Source: Thalassospira lucentensis (GTDB lineage Bacteria > Pseudomonadota > Alphaproteobacteria > Rhodospirillales > Thalassospiraceae). Taken from it: a stretch of DNA of 64,000 nt. The notes beneath the pieces are model-generated. The model did no database searches. It was not told where the DNA came from and saw only the letters and a list, made by a program, of their open reading frames with translations. The stretch covers positions 434,001 through 498,000 of the forward strand of contig NZ_LPVY01000003.1 of assembly GCF_001613805.1 (NCBI RefSeq). Reading direction: 5' to 3'. Below are positions 35,006 through 43,482 of the stretch, one piece after another (the stretch's first letter is position 1; the number at the start of each line of letters is the position of its first letter). The position numbers and the translations under genes were made by a program.

Positions 35006-36877
35006 TCAGAACGGGATGTCGTAATACCACGGGGCAAACAGACTGAACACCAGCCACAAGATGATGATCAATGGTGTCCCGGCGCGCAGGAAGTCGACAA
35101 ATCGATAGTGCCCCGGCCCCATCACCAGAAGGTTGGTCTGATACCCGACCGGTGATGCAAACGAACAGTTCGCCGCCATCACCACCGCAATAGCGAAGAT
35201 ATGCGGCTCCACCCCAAGGTTTTGGGCCATGCCAATGCCGATGGGTGTGAACAGAACAGCACAGGCATTGTTCGACAAAACGTTGGTAAAGAGCGCCACG
35301 ATCAGGAAGAACAATGACAGGATGATCGGCGCCGGAGCCCCGCGCGTTGCCGCCAACAATTGATCAGCAACGAATTCGGCCCCGCCGGTTAGCTGTAAGG
35401 CATTGCCAAGGGCAAGAGCAGCCGCCACCAGCAGCACGATCTTTCGATCAATTGCACGCGATGCCTGACGCAGATTAAGCGCCCCGGATGCGATCATCAG
35501 TGCCGCACCGATAAAACTTGAAACCATGATCGGCACAAGGCCGGTCGCGGCAACCGCAATCACGCCAAGGAAAATGGTCGCGGCACGGCGCGCATGGAAC
35601 GGGCGCGGCAAGGTGCGCGTCGACCATTCCAGCAAAACCACATCGCGAATGGTACGAAGAGCTTCAACATCCTCGGACCTTCCCTGCACCAGAAGAACGT
35701 CACCGGCTTCAAGGCGTATTTCGGTCATCTGCGTGCGGATCATGCGCGAACGGCGCTGGATACCAAGAACAAGGCACTTGTACTGATATCTGAAACCGAT
35801 CTGTTCAAGGTTGAACCCGATCAGGCGCGAACCCGGCGGCAGCATCACTTCGGCCAGAAGCTGCGTCGACTTTTGCGGAATCTCCTCGCCGCCTTCGTGA
35901 ACGGCGGCGGCTTCTGCATGCAAAAGCCCCGGGTCTTTCTGAAGCGCCTCGGTCAGGGCCTTGCGCGTGGCGGCAACGACAAGAACGTCACCTGCCTGGA
36001 TTTCCATGTCCTCTTCGAACGGCGGCAGGTCGGCATGTTCGCGCCGGACGATCATCTGGATCGTGATGTTGGGCAGGTTCTTAAAGAAACCCGCAACCGG
36101 GCGGCTGCCGATCATCTGCGATGCCGGACCAACCGTAATCTGGGCGATAAACTGTTTTCCGCTGCTGTCGGGGTTGGCAAGCTTGCTACGCATCGATGCC
36201 AATGCGGGCAAAAGACGCGGCGCAATAAACAGGACGTAAATAAACCCGGACAGGGCAAGCACGCTTCCAATCACGGTGAATTCGAAGAATTCTAGCGCAG
36301 GCATGCCAAGTTCGATCAAGGAGCTTGATACCAGAAGGTTGGTCGAAGACCCGATCAGGGTCGTCATACCGCCCAGAATCGCAACGTAAGAAAGCGGAAT
36401 CATCAAAGCACTTGGTGAACGCTGGATACGTTCAGCCAGTGCCTGAATGATCGGTATGAAGATAACAACAACCGGGGTGTTGTTCAGGAACGCCGACATC
36501 AGCATCACAACAAACAGACCGATAAAAATCGCCACGGATGCGTTCTTGCCACCATGTTCGGTAATCAGACCGGCGATATAGCTGACCCCACCGGTCAAAA
36601 CCATGCCCTGCCCAACAACAAGCAAGGATAACACGGTCAACAAGGCGGGGTTGGCAAACCCCGACATCAACGCGCCAGCATCCAGAAGGTTGTTGCCCTC
36701 GGCATCGGGCAGCGGGAAGAAATTGAAGAACAACAGCAATATGGCAATCAGCGCCATGCTGGTCAGTTCGAGCGATATGCGCTCCAGCCCGTACAGAACC
36801 AGCGATCCGGCGACCAGTGCCAAAACCACCCACATCTGTAATGGCGTCGCAGAACTGGCGACAACACTATCGATCAC
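35006..36877 (-). CDS. SLC13-family (DASS-type) anion transporter with RCK-C domains
   Basis: 623 residues. About ten hydrophobic helices flank a central soluble part. The middle, about residues 205-395, carries two RCK-C/TrkA-C-like segments (MQAGDVLVVAATRKALTEAL and LEAGDVLLVQGRSEDVEAL), an arrangement seen in bacterial SLC13 or 'citrate transporter-like' proteins. VVIFIPIIQAL and SSTNLLVSSSL in the first half and FASPVGYQTNLLVMGPG in the second form the duplicated substrate loops. Likely substrate is sulfate, a dicarboxylate or another anion; not decidable here. Transcribed alone, it seems. Confidence 0.87.
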   Translation of the reverse strand: MIDSVVASSATPLQMWVVLALVAGSLVLYGLERISLELTSMALIAILLLFFNFFPLPDAEGNNLLDAGALMSGFANPALLTVLSLLVVGQGMVLTGGVSYIAGLITEHGGKNASVAIFIGLFVVMLMSAFLNNTPVVVIFIPIIQALAERIQRSPSALMIPLSYVAILGGMTTLIGSSTNLLVSSSLIELGMPALEFFEFTVIGSVLALSGFIYVLFIAPRLLPALASMRSKLANPDSSGKQFIAQITVGPASQMIGSRPVAGFFKNLPNITIQMIVRREHADLPPFEEDMEIQAGDVLVVAATRKALTEALQKDPGLLHAEAAAVHEGGEEIPQKSTQLLAEVMLPPGSRLIGFNLEQIGFRYQYKCLVLGIQRRSRMIRTQMTEIRLEAGDVLLVQGRSEDVEALRTIRDVVLLEWSTRTLPRPFHARRAATIFLGVIAVAATGLVPIMVSSFIGAALMIASGALNLRQASRAIDRKIVLLVAAALALGNALQLTGGAEFVADQLLAATRGAPAPIILSLFFLIVALFTNVLSNNACAVLFTPIGIGMAQNLGVEPHIFAIAVVMAANCSFASPVGYQTNLLVMGPGHYRFVDFLRAGTPLIIILWLVFSLFAPWYYDIPF

Positions 36878-37091
36878 GATCTATCTTCCCCTGCAACAGC
36901 GCTTTGATACGGGGTTGTGGCAGACAATTTTGAAGGTCTGTCCATTCCCCGAAAGTCGTATTTTGTCCTTACTTAGACGAAAGCCCCTGCAAGAGGTCAA
37001 TAAAAATCAAACGTGTGATCGCGGCCCTGCGCGATAGTGGGTAGATCAGCCAGCCACGTAAGGTCATAGAAAACCAGCGACTTTCCATAAA

Positions 37092-37124
37092 AATGGCGGG
37101 CAGTGTTGTGCCCTGCCCGCCATT
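37092..37124 (-). terminator. Terminator after the phzF-like gene
   Basis: AATGGCGGGCAG (37092-37103) pairs perfectly with CTGCCCGCCATT (37113-37124). On the minus strand it is followed by TTTTAT. It closes the PLP enzyme operon. Confidence 0.85.
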
Positions 37125-37156
37125 GCAATGATCGCTTTTCGACAATCTGTCCGACG

Positions 37157-37984
37157 TCAATCAGGCAAATAAATCTCGCCCTTGAGATACAAAAGCGCAT
37201 TGCCCTTCAGATGGACACGATCACCATCAATCGTACAATCAACAATCCCGCCGCGCTTGGACGCCTGATAGCCGACAACATTGGATTTCCCGTTGCGTTC
37301 CGCCCAATACGGCGAGACAACGCAATGCATGTAGCCGGTGACCGGGTCCTCATCGATGCCAAGGGCGGGCAGGAAATACCGCGATACCATATCGATGCCC
37401 GGCTGATCGCCCGGTGCGGTAACGATCACACCGCGTTCGGCGAGTTTTCCCAATGCTGACATATCGGGGGTCATGTTCCGCACCACCGATGCATCATCAT
37501 AGACCACGACAAAATCCGTATCCCGGCTGGCAACCCGGAATGTTCCTGTCGGCCTTGCGTCGGATATGGCGGCAAGGACGTGCGCCGGAACATCGTCAGG
37601 AGCAATCGATTGCTTGGGGAAATTAAGCACAATCGCATCACCATCACGGCGCGCAGTCAGAATTCCGCTAGCACTTTGCAGGCGAATCAAATCACCGCCA
37701 AAGCCCAGCATATTGAAAATGACAAACGCACTTGCCAGCGTCGCATGCCCGCAAAGCGGCACTTCGACCGTTGGTGTGAACCATCGGATATGAAAATCAG
37801 CTCCGTCATTCTTTGCCGGATCAAGCTTCACCACGAAGGCTGTTTCCGACAGATTGTTTTCCAAGGCGATATTCTGCATTACCGCATCAGACAGCCAACT
37901 ATCGAGCGGCACCACCGCCGCCGGATTACCGGCAAACATCCGGTCTGCGAACGCGTCAATCTGGTAAATCGGAAGTGTGGTCAT
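37157..37984 (-). CDS. PhzF family isomerase/epimerase
   Basis: 275 residues from the ATG at 37984. PhzF fold markers: IDAFADRMFAGNPAAVVPL, NNLSETAFVV (the Glu is the family's catalytic acid), IRWFTPTVEVPLCGHATLA and the late ALGIDEDPVTGYMHC. Family members isomerise small molecules, as in phenazine biosynthesis, but most are uncharacterised. It is the third gene of an operon with a PLP decarboxylase and a dehydratase-like enzyme, so its substrate is probably an amino-acid-derived intermediate. Confidence 0.9.
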   Translation of the reverse strand: MTTLPIYQIDAFADRMFAGNPAAVVPLDSWLSDAVMQNIALENNLSETAFVVKLDPAKNDGADFHIRWFTPTVEVPLCGHATLASAFVIFNMLGFGGDLIRLQSASGILTARRDGDAIVLNFPKQSIAPDDVPAHVLAAISDARPTGTFRVASRDTDFVVVYDDASVVRNMTPDMSALGKLAERGVIVTAPGDQPGIDMVSRYFLPALGIDEDPVTGYMHCVVSPYWAERNGKSNVVGYQASKRGGIVDCTIDGDRVHLKGNALLYLKGEIYLPD

Positions 37985-38032
37985 AAGTCGTCTATCCTGA
38001 ATGATCTCTACATATGTCAAAAAACAACGCTG

Positions 38033-39466
38033 TTACAGGACACCGTCAATTGCGTTTCTTACAATCTCCATATCGTGATCCTGCATGCGCCAGTTGCTGA
38101 ACGCAGCACGGAACCCGAACCGGCCACCATAAATCGTTGGCGTCATAAACAGTTTGCCGGTCGCATTGATTCGCGTCAGCAAGGCGCGATTGTCATCATC
38201 GCTTCCCGGACCGGTCAACATGGTCACGTTGAGTTTGGGTTCGCTCAGCAATTCAAGCCGTTCATGACCGCGCACCCACTGCGCCAGATCAGCAGCCTGA
38301 TCACAGTTCGCCCGAACAATACCGGCAAATCCGTCTCGACCATAGGCCACCATCGCCAACCAAAGCGGCAAGGCCCGGAACCGGCGGGAGTTTTCCACCC
38401 CGCGATTGATATACATATTACCGACTGCCTCGGTCTGCAGATAAGGCGCAAATGCCCGGCAGCAGGTTTCAAGTACACGGATATGCCGGGTCAGGAAAAT
38501 TCCGCAATCATAGGGAACATTCAGCCATTTATGACCGTCGGACGTGATGGAATCCGCACGGTCAAGCCCCGCCAGCAAATGGGCACGACGATCATCAAGG
38601 GCAGCAAACATGCCAAACGCCGCATCTACATGCAGCCACGCCCCAAACGCCGCACATAAATCGGCAATAGCGACCAGATTGTCGAAATCGGTGGCGTTCA
38701 CCGTTCCGGCAGATGCAATGACCATCTTGGCCTTGGCCGTACTTGCCGCAAGCTTCGCCTTAAGATCGACAATATCGGTTTCTTCGGTCCCGGGTTGGGT
38801 CGCAACCTTGGTAAAGCTATTACGACCGATACCGGTGACCGATAAATCCTTGATCATGCTGGCATGCGGGCTCGCCGCAAAGATTTCAAAACTCGGAAGA
38901 ACACCGGCCCCATCAGCGTCAACATCAACACCGATCTGCTGGCCGCACCACTGGCGACCGGCAACAAGCCCCAAAAGGTTGGATACCGTCGCCCCGGTGG
39001 TCAAAACACCGTCAAACCGCCCCTTGGGCAAACCGGCCAAGTCGCACAGCCAACTGATCACCTGTTCCTCGACCGCCGCCGTAACACTGCCTTCCGGTCC
39101 GGTGGCGTTCTGGTCAACCGCAGCGGTCAGCCAGTCACCGGCAAGGGCGGCGGGTGTGGTTCCACCGGTCACAAAGCCAAGATAACGGGGACCGATTGAT
39201 GCGGCGAGCAGCGGCAGAATTTCTTCCTTCGCTGCCCGCAACGCATCAAGCGTACCGCGACCCTGCCCCGGCATCGGGCGCGAGGGATCAAAGGCAGAAA
39301 AGTCGCGGCAGGTTACATCCATGTCATCGGCACCCTGAACAAACGCCCGTGCCATATCGCTGGTTGCGGCCAGGATCTGGTCAAGCTGTTCAAGATCGTC
39401 AAACATCAGATGACGCGCCGTTGGTGCAGTGGGGCTGCTTTCGGCACGATTTAAGGGGCGGCTCAT
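38033..39466 (-). CDS. PLP-dependent group II decarboxylase (aromatic amino acid/glutamate decarboxylase-like)
   Basis: 477 residues. GFVTGGTTPAALAGDWL, TTGATVSNLLGLVAGRQ, WLHVDAAFG (PLP-binding Asp281) and SDGHKWLNVPYDCG with the Schiff-base Lys313 are typical of the group II decarboxylases that act on tyrosine, DOPA, tryptophan, glutamate or 2,4-diaminobutyrate. Substrate cannot be told from these motifs. The start overlaps the dehydratase gene by 4 bp, and PhzF follows at 48 bp. Confidence 0.88.
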   Translation of the reverse strand: MSRPLNRAESSPTAPTARHLMFDDLEQLDQILAATSDMARAFVQGADDMDVTCRDFSAFDPSRPMPGQGRGTLDALRAAKEEILPLLAASIGPRYLGFVTGGTTPAALAGDWLTAAVDQNATGPEGSVTAAVEEQVISWLCDLAGLPKGRFDGVLTTGATVSNLLGLVAGRQWCGQQIGVDVDADGAGVLPSFEIFAASPHASMIKDLSVTGIGRNSFTKVATQPGTEETDIVDLKAKLAASTAKAKMVIASAGTVNATDFDNLVAIADLCAAFGAWLHVDAAFGMFAALDDRRAHLLAGLDRADSITSDGHKWLNVPYDCGIFLTRHIRVLETCCRAFAPYLQTEAVGNMYINRGVENSRRFRALPLWLAMVAYGRDGFAGIVRANCDQAADLAQWVRGHERLELLSEPKLNVTMLTGPGSDDDNRALLTRINATGKLFMTPTIYGGRFGFRAAFSNWRMQDHDMEIVRNAIDGVL

Positions 39467-40431
39467 TGGGTATCTCCGTTCAGGATGCGGGCATAGTCGG
39501 CCCGATCAATATTGGCGCCGCTCAGAATGACAGCCGTCTTCTTGCCGATATTGCGTTCACGATCCGCAATGGCTGCCGCAAGCGAAACGGCTCCGGCCCC
39601 TTCGGCAAGGGTGTGGCAGGAACTGAAATAAAGGCGCATTGCATCACGGATTTGATCGTCACTGACAGCGACGATATCGGATGCACCGGCTTTGATGATT
39701 TCAAACGCAGCCGGATCAGGACTGCGACAGGCAACACCATCCGCAAACGTATTCGCCGTTGGCGTTGTAATTACCTTGCCCGCCCGGAAGGATTGCAGGA
39801 CGGCATCTGCACCCTCCGCGACAACACCGATAATTTCGGTATCAAGGCCCAGTGCATCGCGCACCGTAATCAACGAACAGATCCCTGATCCCATGCCAAT
39901 CGGCACATAAATCCGGTCAAGCTTTTTGACCGCGTCAAACAGTTCCAGCCCATATGATGCAACACCACGCACAAGTTCCGGGTGGAATGGCGGCACCATG
40001 ACCAGATCCTCGGCCACGGCATGTTGGGCGGCATATTCGGCCGCGTCCTGAAAGTCATCGCCATGCTCGATGACCTCGGCCCCCCAGGCCCGCATCGCTG
40101 CGTTCTTTTCAACCGAATTGCCATGCGGGACGATAATGGTTGCCGAAATACCCGACTGACTGGCCGCATGCGCAAGGCTTTGCCCATGATTGCCGCGTGT
40201 GGCACTTATGATACCGCGCGATACGCCAAGCGAGGTTTTCAGATAACGGCAAAATGTCAGCCCGCCGCGAATTTTGAACGCCCCAAGGCGTGTATGGTTT
40301 TCATGTTTCACATACAGGGACAATCCCGTCGCCCGATCCAGCAACGGCCAGCGAATAGTCGGCGTCGACGCCACATATTCATGGACATAAGCCGCAGCCT
40401 CGCGAAGTTCGTTTACCGTAAACAACGACAT
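39463..40431 (-). CDS. PLP-dependent threonine/serine dehydratase-like enzyme
   Basis: 322 residues from the ATG at 40431, with AAAGGG 5 nt ahead; a GTG two codons upstream at 40437 is the alternative. Fold type II PLP enzyme: HTRLGAFKIRGG with Lys53, the ATRGNHGQSLAHAA loop, and the PIGMGSGIC phosphate loop. Such enzymes deaminate Thr or Ser or racemise amino acids. No C-terminal ACT domain, so not the biosynthetic IlvA type. First gene of the operon controlled, by inference, by the divergent MocR gene. Confidence 0.87.
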   Translation of the reverse strand: MSLFTVNELREAAAYVHEYVASTPTIRWPLLDRATGLSLYVKHENHTRLGAFKIRGGLTFCRYLKTSLGVSRGIISATRGNHGQSLAHAASQSGISATIIVPHGNSVEKNAAMRAWGAEVIEHGDDFQDAAEYAAQHAVAEDLVMVPPFHPELVRGVASYGLELFDAVKKLDRIYVPIGMGSGICSLITVRDALGLDTEIIGVVAEGADAVLQSFRAGKVITTPTANTFADGVACRSPDPAAFEIIKAGASDIVAVSDDQIRDAMRLYFSSCHTLAEGAGAVSLAAAIADRERNIGKKTAVILSGANIDRADYARILNGDTQ

Positions 40432-40457
40432 TGTCACCCTTTAGGATAGTTTATGAG

Positions 40458-40486
40458 TACAATCGAATGTGAATTATTGGTACAAT
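40458..40486 (-). promoter_or_regulatory. Candidate MocR operator upstream of the dehydratase gene
   Basis: Read on the minus strand, ATTGTAC occurs twice with starts 23 bp apart (complement of GTACAAT at 40457-40463 and 40480-40486). The GTG/ATG start region adds GTGACAAT (40430-40437), the complement of the octamer found twice before mocR. Confidence 0.55.
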
Positions 40487-40499
40487 TCCAGACAAGGTT

Positions 40500-40535
40500 C
40501 GAACGGAGGCACGAGGGAGCGTAAACCTCCGTTCG
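40500..40535 (-). terminator. Hairpin after the DUF1127 gene (possible terminator)
   Basis: CGAACGGAGG (40500-40509) pairs exactly with CCTCCGTTCG (40526-40535) across a 16-nt loop, 12 bp beyond the DUF1127 stop. There is no T-run, so termination would be weak or factor-assisted. Confidence 0.45.
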
Positions 40536-40547
40536 GCGCAACTTCAC

Positions 40548-40772
40548 CTAGCTGCGCGGGGGGAACCCTATCCAGAACGGCCTTGACAATTCACGATCCA
40601 GATCAGACCGCGTCATTCCGACATCTTTCAAAAGATGATCGTCAAGTTGCTCTAACATTCTGCGATTGCGTGCACTTTCTTGCCATACGCGAACACGTTC
40701 CAACACGGAGACAGCGATGCCGGCAACAGCAGAACGCCAGGTAGTCGCCTTGACGGCGCCTTTGGTGTTCAT
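40548..40772 (-). CDS. DUF1127 small protein
   Basis: 74 residues from the ATG at 40772, with AGGAA 8 nt ahead. The C-terminal half, ERVRVWQESARNRRMLEQLDDHLLKDVGM, is the DUF1127 helix pair: an Arg-rich first helix, then L-x-x-L-D-D-H-x-L-x-D-x-G. Short DUF1127 proteins in alphaproteobacteria have been tied to RNA turnover and phosphate or stress adaptation; here its place between the PLP operon and the MocR gene suggests shared control. Confidence 0.85.
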   Translation of the reverse strand: MNTKGAVKATTWRSAVAGIAVSVLERVRVWQESARNRRMLEQLDDHLLKDVGMTRSDLDRELSRPFWIGFPPRS

Positions 40773-40809
40773 CTGTGCATTTCCTTTGATATTGATTTCG
40801 GGAAACCGG

Positions 40810-40825
40810 ATTGTATCGTTACAAT
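40810..40825. promoter_or_regulatory. Palindrome ATTGTA-TCGT-TACAAT upstream of DUF1127
   Basis: Perfect 6-bp arms with a 4-bp spacer, 38 bp upstream of the DUF1127 start. It uses the same ATTGTA half-site that appears upstream of the dehydratase gene, suggesting that the MocR regulator also touches this promoter. Confidence 0.45.
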
Positions 40826-40874
40826 TTACCATCACTTCCTCCTGTCGATTAATTGTACCGATTTCGTTTTGTCA

Positions 40875-40919
40875 TTGACATTGTCACTGTGTCAATTTAA
40901 ACATTGTCACCATGACAAT
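40875..40919 (+). promoter_or_regulatory. mocR promoter and candidate autoregulatory operator
   Basis: A consensus -35 TTGACA (40875-40880) with TAAACA at 40898-40903 (17-bp spacer) places the expected transcript start within 1-3 nt of the ATG at 40912. ATTGTCAC occurs at 40880-40887 and 40903-40910, 23 bp apart. The second copy pairs with TGACAAT at 40913-40919 as an inverted repeat across the start codon. Confidence 0.5.
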
Positions 40920-42354
40920 ATGGCTTCCAAACATTGAAGGCGGCAGCGGTCCTGTTTATCGGCAGATCGCACACGCCATCCGCAGCGCGGTTAATGACGG
41001 GTCACTCAAACCCGGCGACCGCCTTCCCACCCATCGCGATCTCGCCTATCACCTTGGCGTCACCGTCGGCACAATCACCCGGTCCTATCGCGAGGCGGAA
41101 AGACTGGGGCTTGTCGCAGGCGAAGTCGGGCGCGGCACATATGTGCTGGGCGGATTGCAAAGCGAACTGGATATGGCGGTAACGGTCCCCGCACCGGGCC
41201 ATTTCAGCAACAATATCGGCGCGATGACCCGGGAAACGGCAAATGACGACGCCGAGGATATCGGCCCGGTCAACTTCCGGATGAATTGCCCCCTGCCCCC
41301 ACGTGAAGACCATATTCGCAATGTCCTGATCGACGTTGCCAAATGCACGCCGTTAAATGACATGATCACCTACAAGTCGGAATATGGCATGCCGGGCCAT
41401 CGGCGTGCTCTCGCTTCGATGGCAGGTGCCCTTGGGCTGGATGACAATCCCGAACGCGTCCTGCCAACCGCAGGCGTTCAACACGGCATGACGGTTTCAT
41501 TGCTGGCAACCGTACGACCAGGTGATCTGGTCCTGTGCGAGGAATTGACCTATCCGAACCTGCGCAGCCTGGCCAATCTTCTGCAATTCCGCCTGCGCGG
41601 TGTTTCTATGGACGAAGAAGGCATTATTCCCGAAGCACTGGAAAATCTGTGCCGCACGCAAAGCCCGCGCGCGATCTATCTGATGCCGACACTGCATAAT
41701 CCGCTTTGCAGCACCATGAGCCAGAAGCGCCGCATGGAAATCGCAGAACTGATGCGCAAATACGATCTGCTTTTGATTGAAGACGGAATTTATCATTTCC
41801 TCAATCCCGACGCCCCACCCCCGCTGTCATGCTTTGCGCCTGAACGCAGCATCTATCTGGACGGCGTATCCAAAAGCATCGGTGGCGGCCTTCGGGTCGG
41901 TTATATCCATGCGCCGGGCGAAATGATCGCCAAACTTGCCAGCGCCATCCGATCCACCTGCTGGATGGTGTCAGCCATCAATCTTGAACTGGTTTCACGG
42001 CTGATCGAGGATGGCAGTCTTAAACGATACGAAGCCTGGCATCGCGAAGAAGCCGCAAGACGTCTTTCGATCATTCTTGGCACACTCAAGGGATATGACG
42101 TGCGGTTCCATCCCACCAATTATCATATCTGGCTCGGCCTGCCTGATCATATTGATCCAGGCGAACTGGTGATGAATGCGGCCAACAACGGTGTTCTTTT
42201 GACCGCTGCACAACAGTTTTCCGTTGGGCACCCGCCACGCGGGCTACGACTTTGTTTTGGCGCGGAAAAATCGACCGAACGGCTACGTGAAGGCGTTCAG
42301 ATTGTCGAACGGCTTCTGCAAACCAGCGAATTTGGCAACACGGTCGTAATGTAG
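40912..42354 (+). CDS. MocR/PdxR-type GntR regulator with aminotransferase-like domain
   Basis: 480 residues. Residues 1-78 form a GntR winged helix (GPVYRQIAHAIRSAV, TVGTITRSYREAERLGLV). The rest is a fold type I aminotransferase-like domain with HNPLCSTMS (262-270), EDGIYHF (290-296) and the PLP Lys321 in LDGVSKSIGGGLRVG. Such proteins sense PLP-linked amines or amino acids and do not usually transaminate freely. No ribosome site precedes the ATG. Divergent from three genes for PLP-related enzymes, which it most likely controls. Confidence 0.9.
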   Translation: MTIWLPNIEGGSGPVYRQIAHAIRSAVNDGSLKPGDRLPTHRDLAYHLGVTVGTITRSYREAERLGLVAGEVGRGTYVLGGLQSELDMAVTVPAPGHFSNNIGAMTRETANDDAEDIGPVNFRMNCPLPPREDHIRNVLIDVAKCTPLNDMITYKSEYGMPGHRRALASMAGALGLDDNPERVLPTAGVQHGMTVSLLATVRPGDLVLCEELTYPNLRSLANLLQFRLRGVSMDEEGIIPEALENLCRTQSPRAIYLMPTLHNPLCSTMSQKRRMEIAELMRKYDLLLIEDGIYHFLNPDAPPPLSCFAPERSIYLDGVSKSIGGGLRVGYIHAPGEMIAKLASAIRSTCWMVSAINLELVSRLIEDGSLKRYEAWHREEAARRLSIILGTLKGYDVRFHPTNYHIWLGLPDHIDPGELVMNAANNGVLLTAAQQFSVGHPPRGLRLCFGAEKSTERLREGVQIVERLLQTSEFGNTVVM

Positions 42355-42368
42355 GCCAGATCAGGTAA

Positions 42369-43253
42369 TCAATACCACAGATCAGGGTTTTCAAGCGGGA
42401 CCCGGTTGCTCAGGTTCGGGTTTTCGAGACGGAATATCTTGCGATTTGCAAGATTTGCCCGCCGGATCAGATCGCCGTGATATTCCATGAACAATTTATC
42501 GAAACTGCCATCGGCGATCATTTCGCGCAGACCAAGTTCGATACGTTCGGCCAGCTTCGGTTTTGTCGGTGTCACGAAAAAATACACTGGCAACGGTACA
42601 TGAAGAGCCAGTCCGGTTTCGATATACATGTCAGGATATTTGTCCGACATGGTGTCGAGCTCAAAGAATATTTCGTTGATGCCCCGACTGAATGTCTGAA
42701 AACGGCGCAAGCTGAACATATCAAACATTGTTTCGTAATCGTGCCCGGTTACAACATCAAACCCCGCATTTTCAAGGATCAGGGTAGTCGACCATTGTGC
42801 ACCGGATCCGGTCGAAAACCGTCTGAGATCGTCAAGTGTTTCAACCTTGTCCATCAAAGGCTGGAGTTCGCGGTTTATGAAAAACAACCGGTACCCCTGA
42901 AGCCCTTTGCGAAGCGGAATGTAAATCGGGATCAGATCGTTTTCCCAATTCGGTCGCGGGACTTCAGCCATGACATGCAAATACCGACCTTCTTCAAGAA
43001 GAACCTTGCTTCTGTCGCGCGAAACGGTGGCAAAGGCCTGCGTAATGCGCACATCGCCGTATCGATCCGCTGTCCGGTTAAGGGCCTCGGCCAGAAGTCG
43101 TTGTGGGTAAACATGATTTTCTGCCGCTTCTGGCGGAGGGCGATAGGTAATGACGGTTTCCTGCGCGCCGGAAACGCCAATTCCTCCGCCAATCGAGGCA
43201 AGCAGATACAAACCAAAGATTGTACCGCTTCGAATGCGAGACAAATGCCCCAT
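42369..43253 (-). CDS. Orphan periplasmic solute-binding protein (SBP family 3-like)
   Basis: 294 residues with a signal peptide (IFGLYLLASIGGGIGVSGA). Later blocks such as FFINRELQPLMDKVETLDDLRRF, LILENAGFDVVTG and ELGLREMIADGSFDKLFMEYHG resemble the bacterial extracellular solute-binding protein family 3 fold, although ligand residues are not obvious. No ABC permease or ATPase gene is adjacent. It may work with a sensor or a distant transporter. Convergent to mocR with a 14-bp gap. Confidence 0.72.
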   Translation of the reverse strand: MGHLSRIRSGTIFGLYLLASIGGGIGVSGAQETVITYRPPPEAAENHVYPQRLLAEALNRTADRYGDVRITQAFATVSRDRSKVLLEEGRYLHVMAEVPRPNWENDLIPIYIPLRKGLQGYRLFFINRELQPLMDKVETLDDLRRFSTGSGAQWSTTLILENAGFDVVTGHDYETMFDMFSLRRFQTFSRGINEIFFELDTMSDKYPDMYIETGLALHVPLPVYFFVTPTKPKLAERIELGLREMIADGSFDKLFMEYHGDLIRRANLANRKIFRLENPNLSNRVPLENPDLWY

Positions 43254-43482
43254 GCCGTCCCCGATTCCCCTTCAAAGCTTTTTTGAGTTTATTACTCAAT
43301 CAATGGGGATAGCTGTTCGTAACGTCAAGGTCGACAGAAGGATGATCCACCCCTGCCAGTCATCGGTAAATGCAAAATCAGCAAGCTGCACTTGACCGGC
43401 CTATCGCGTTGCTTCCAAGATAAGATTTCGTGATCGGCGCGCCTGTCTGATCACATCCTTTTGGGCAGCAGAAAGACAGCAA

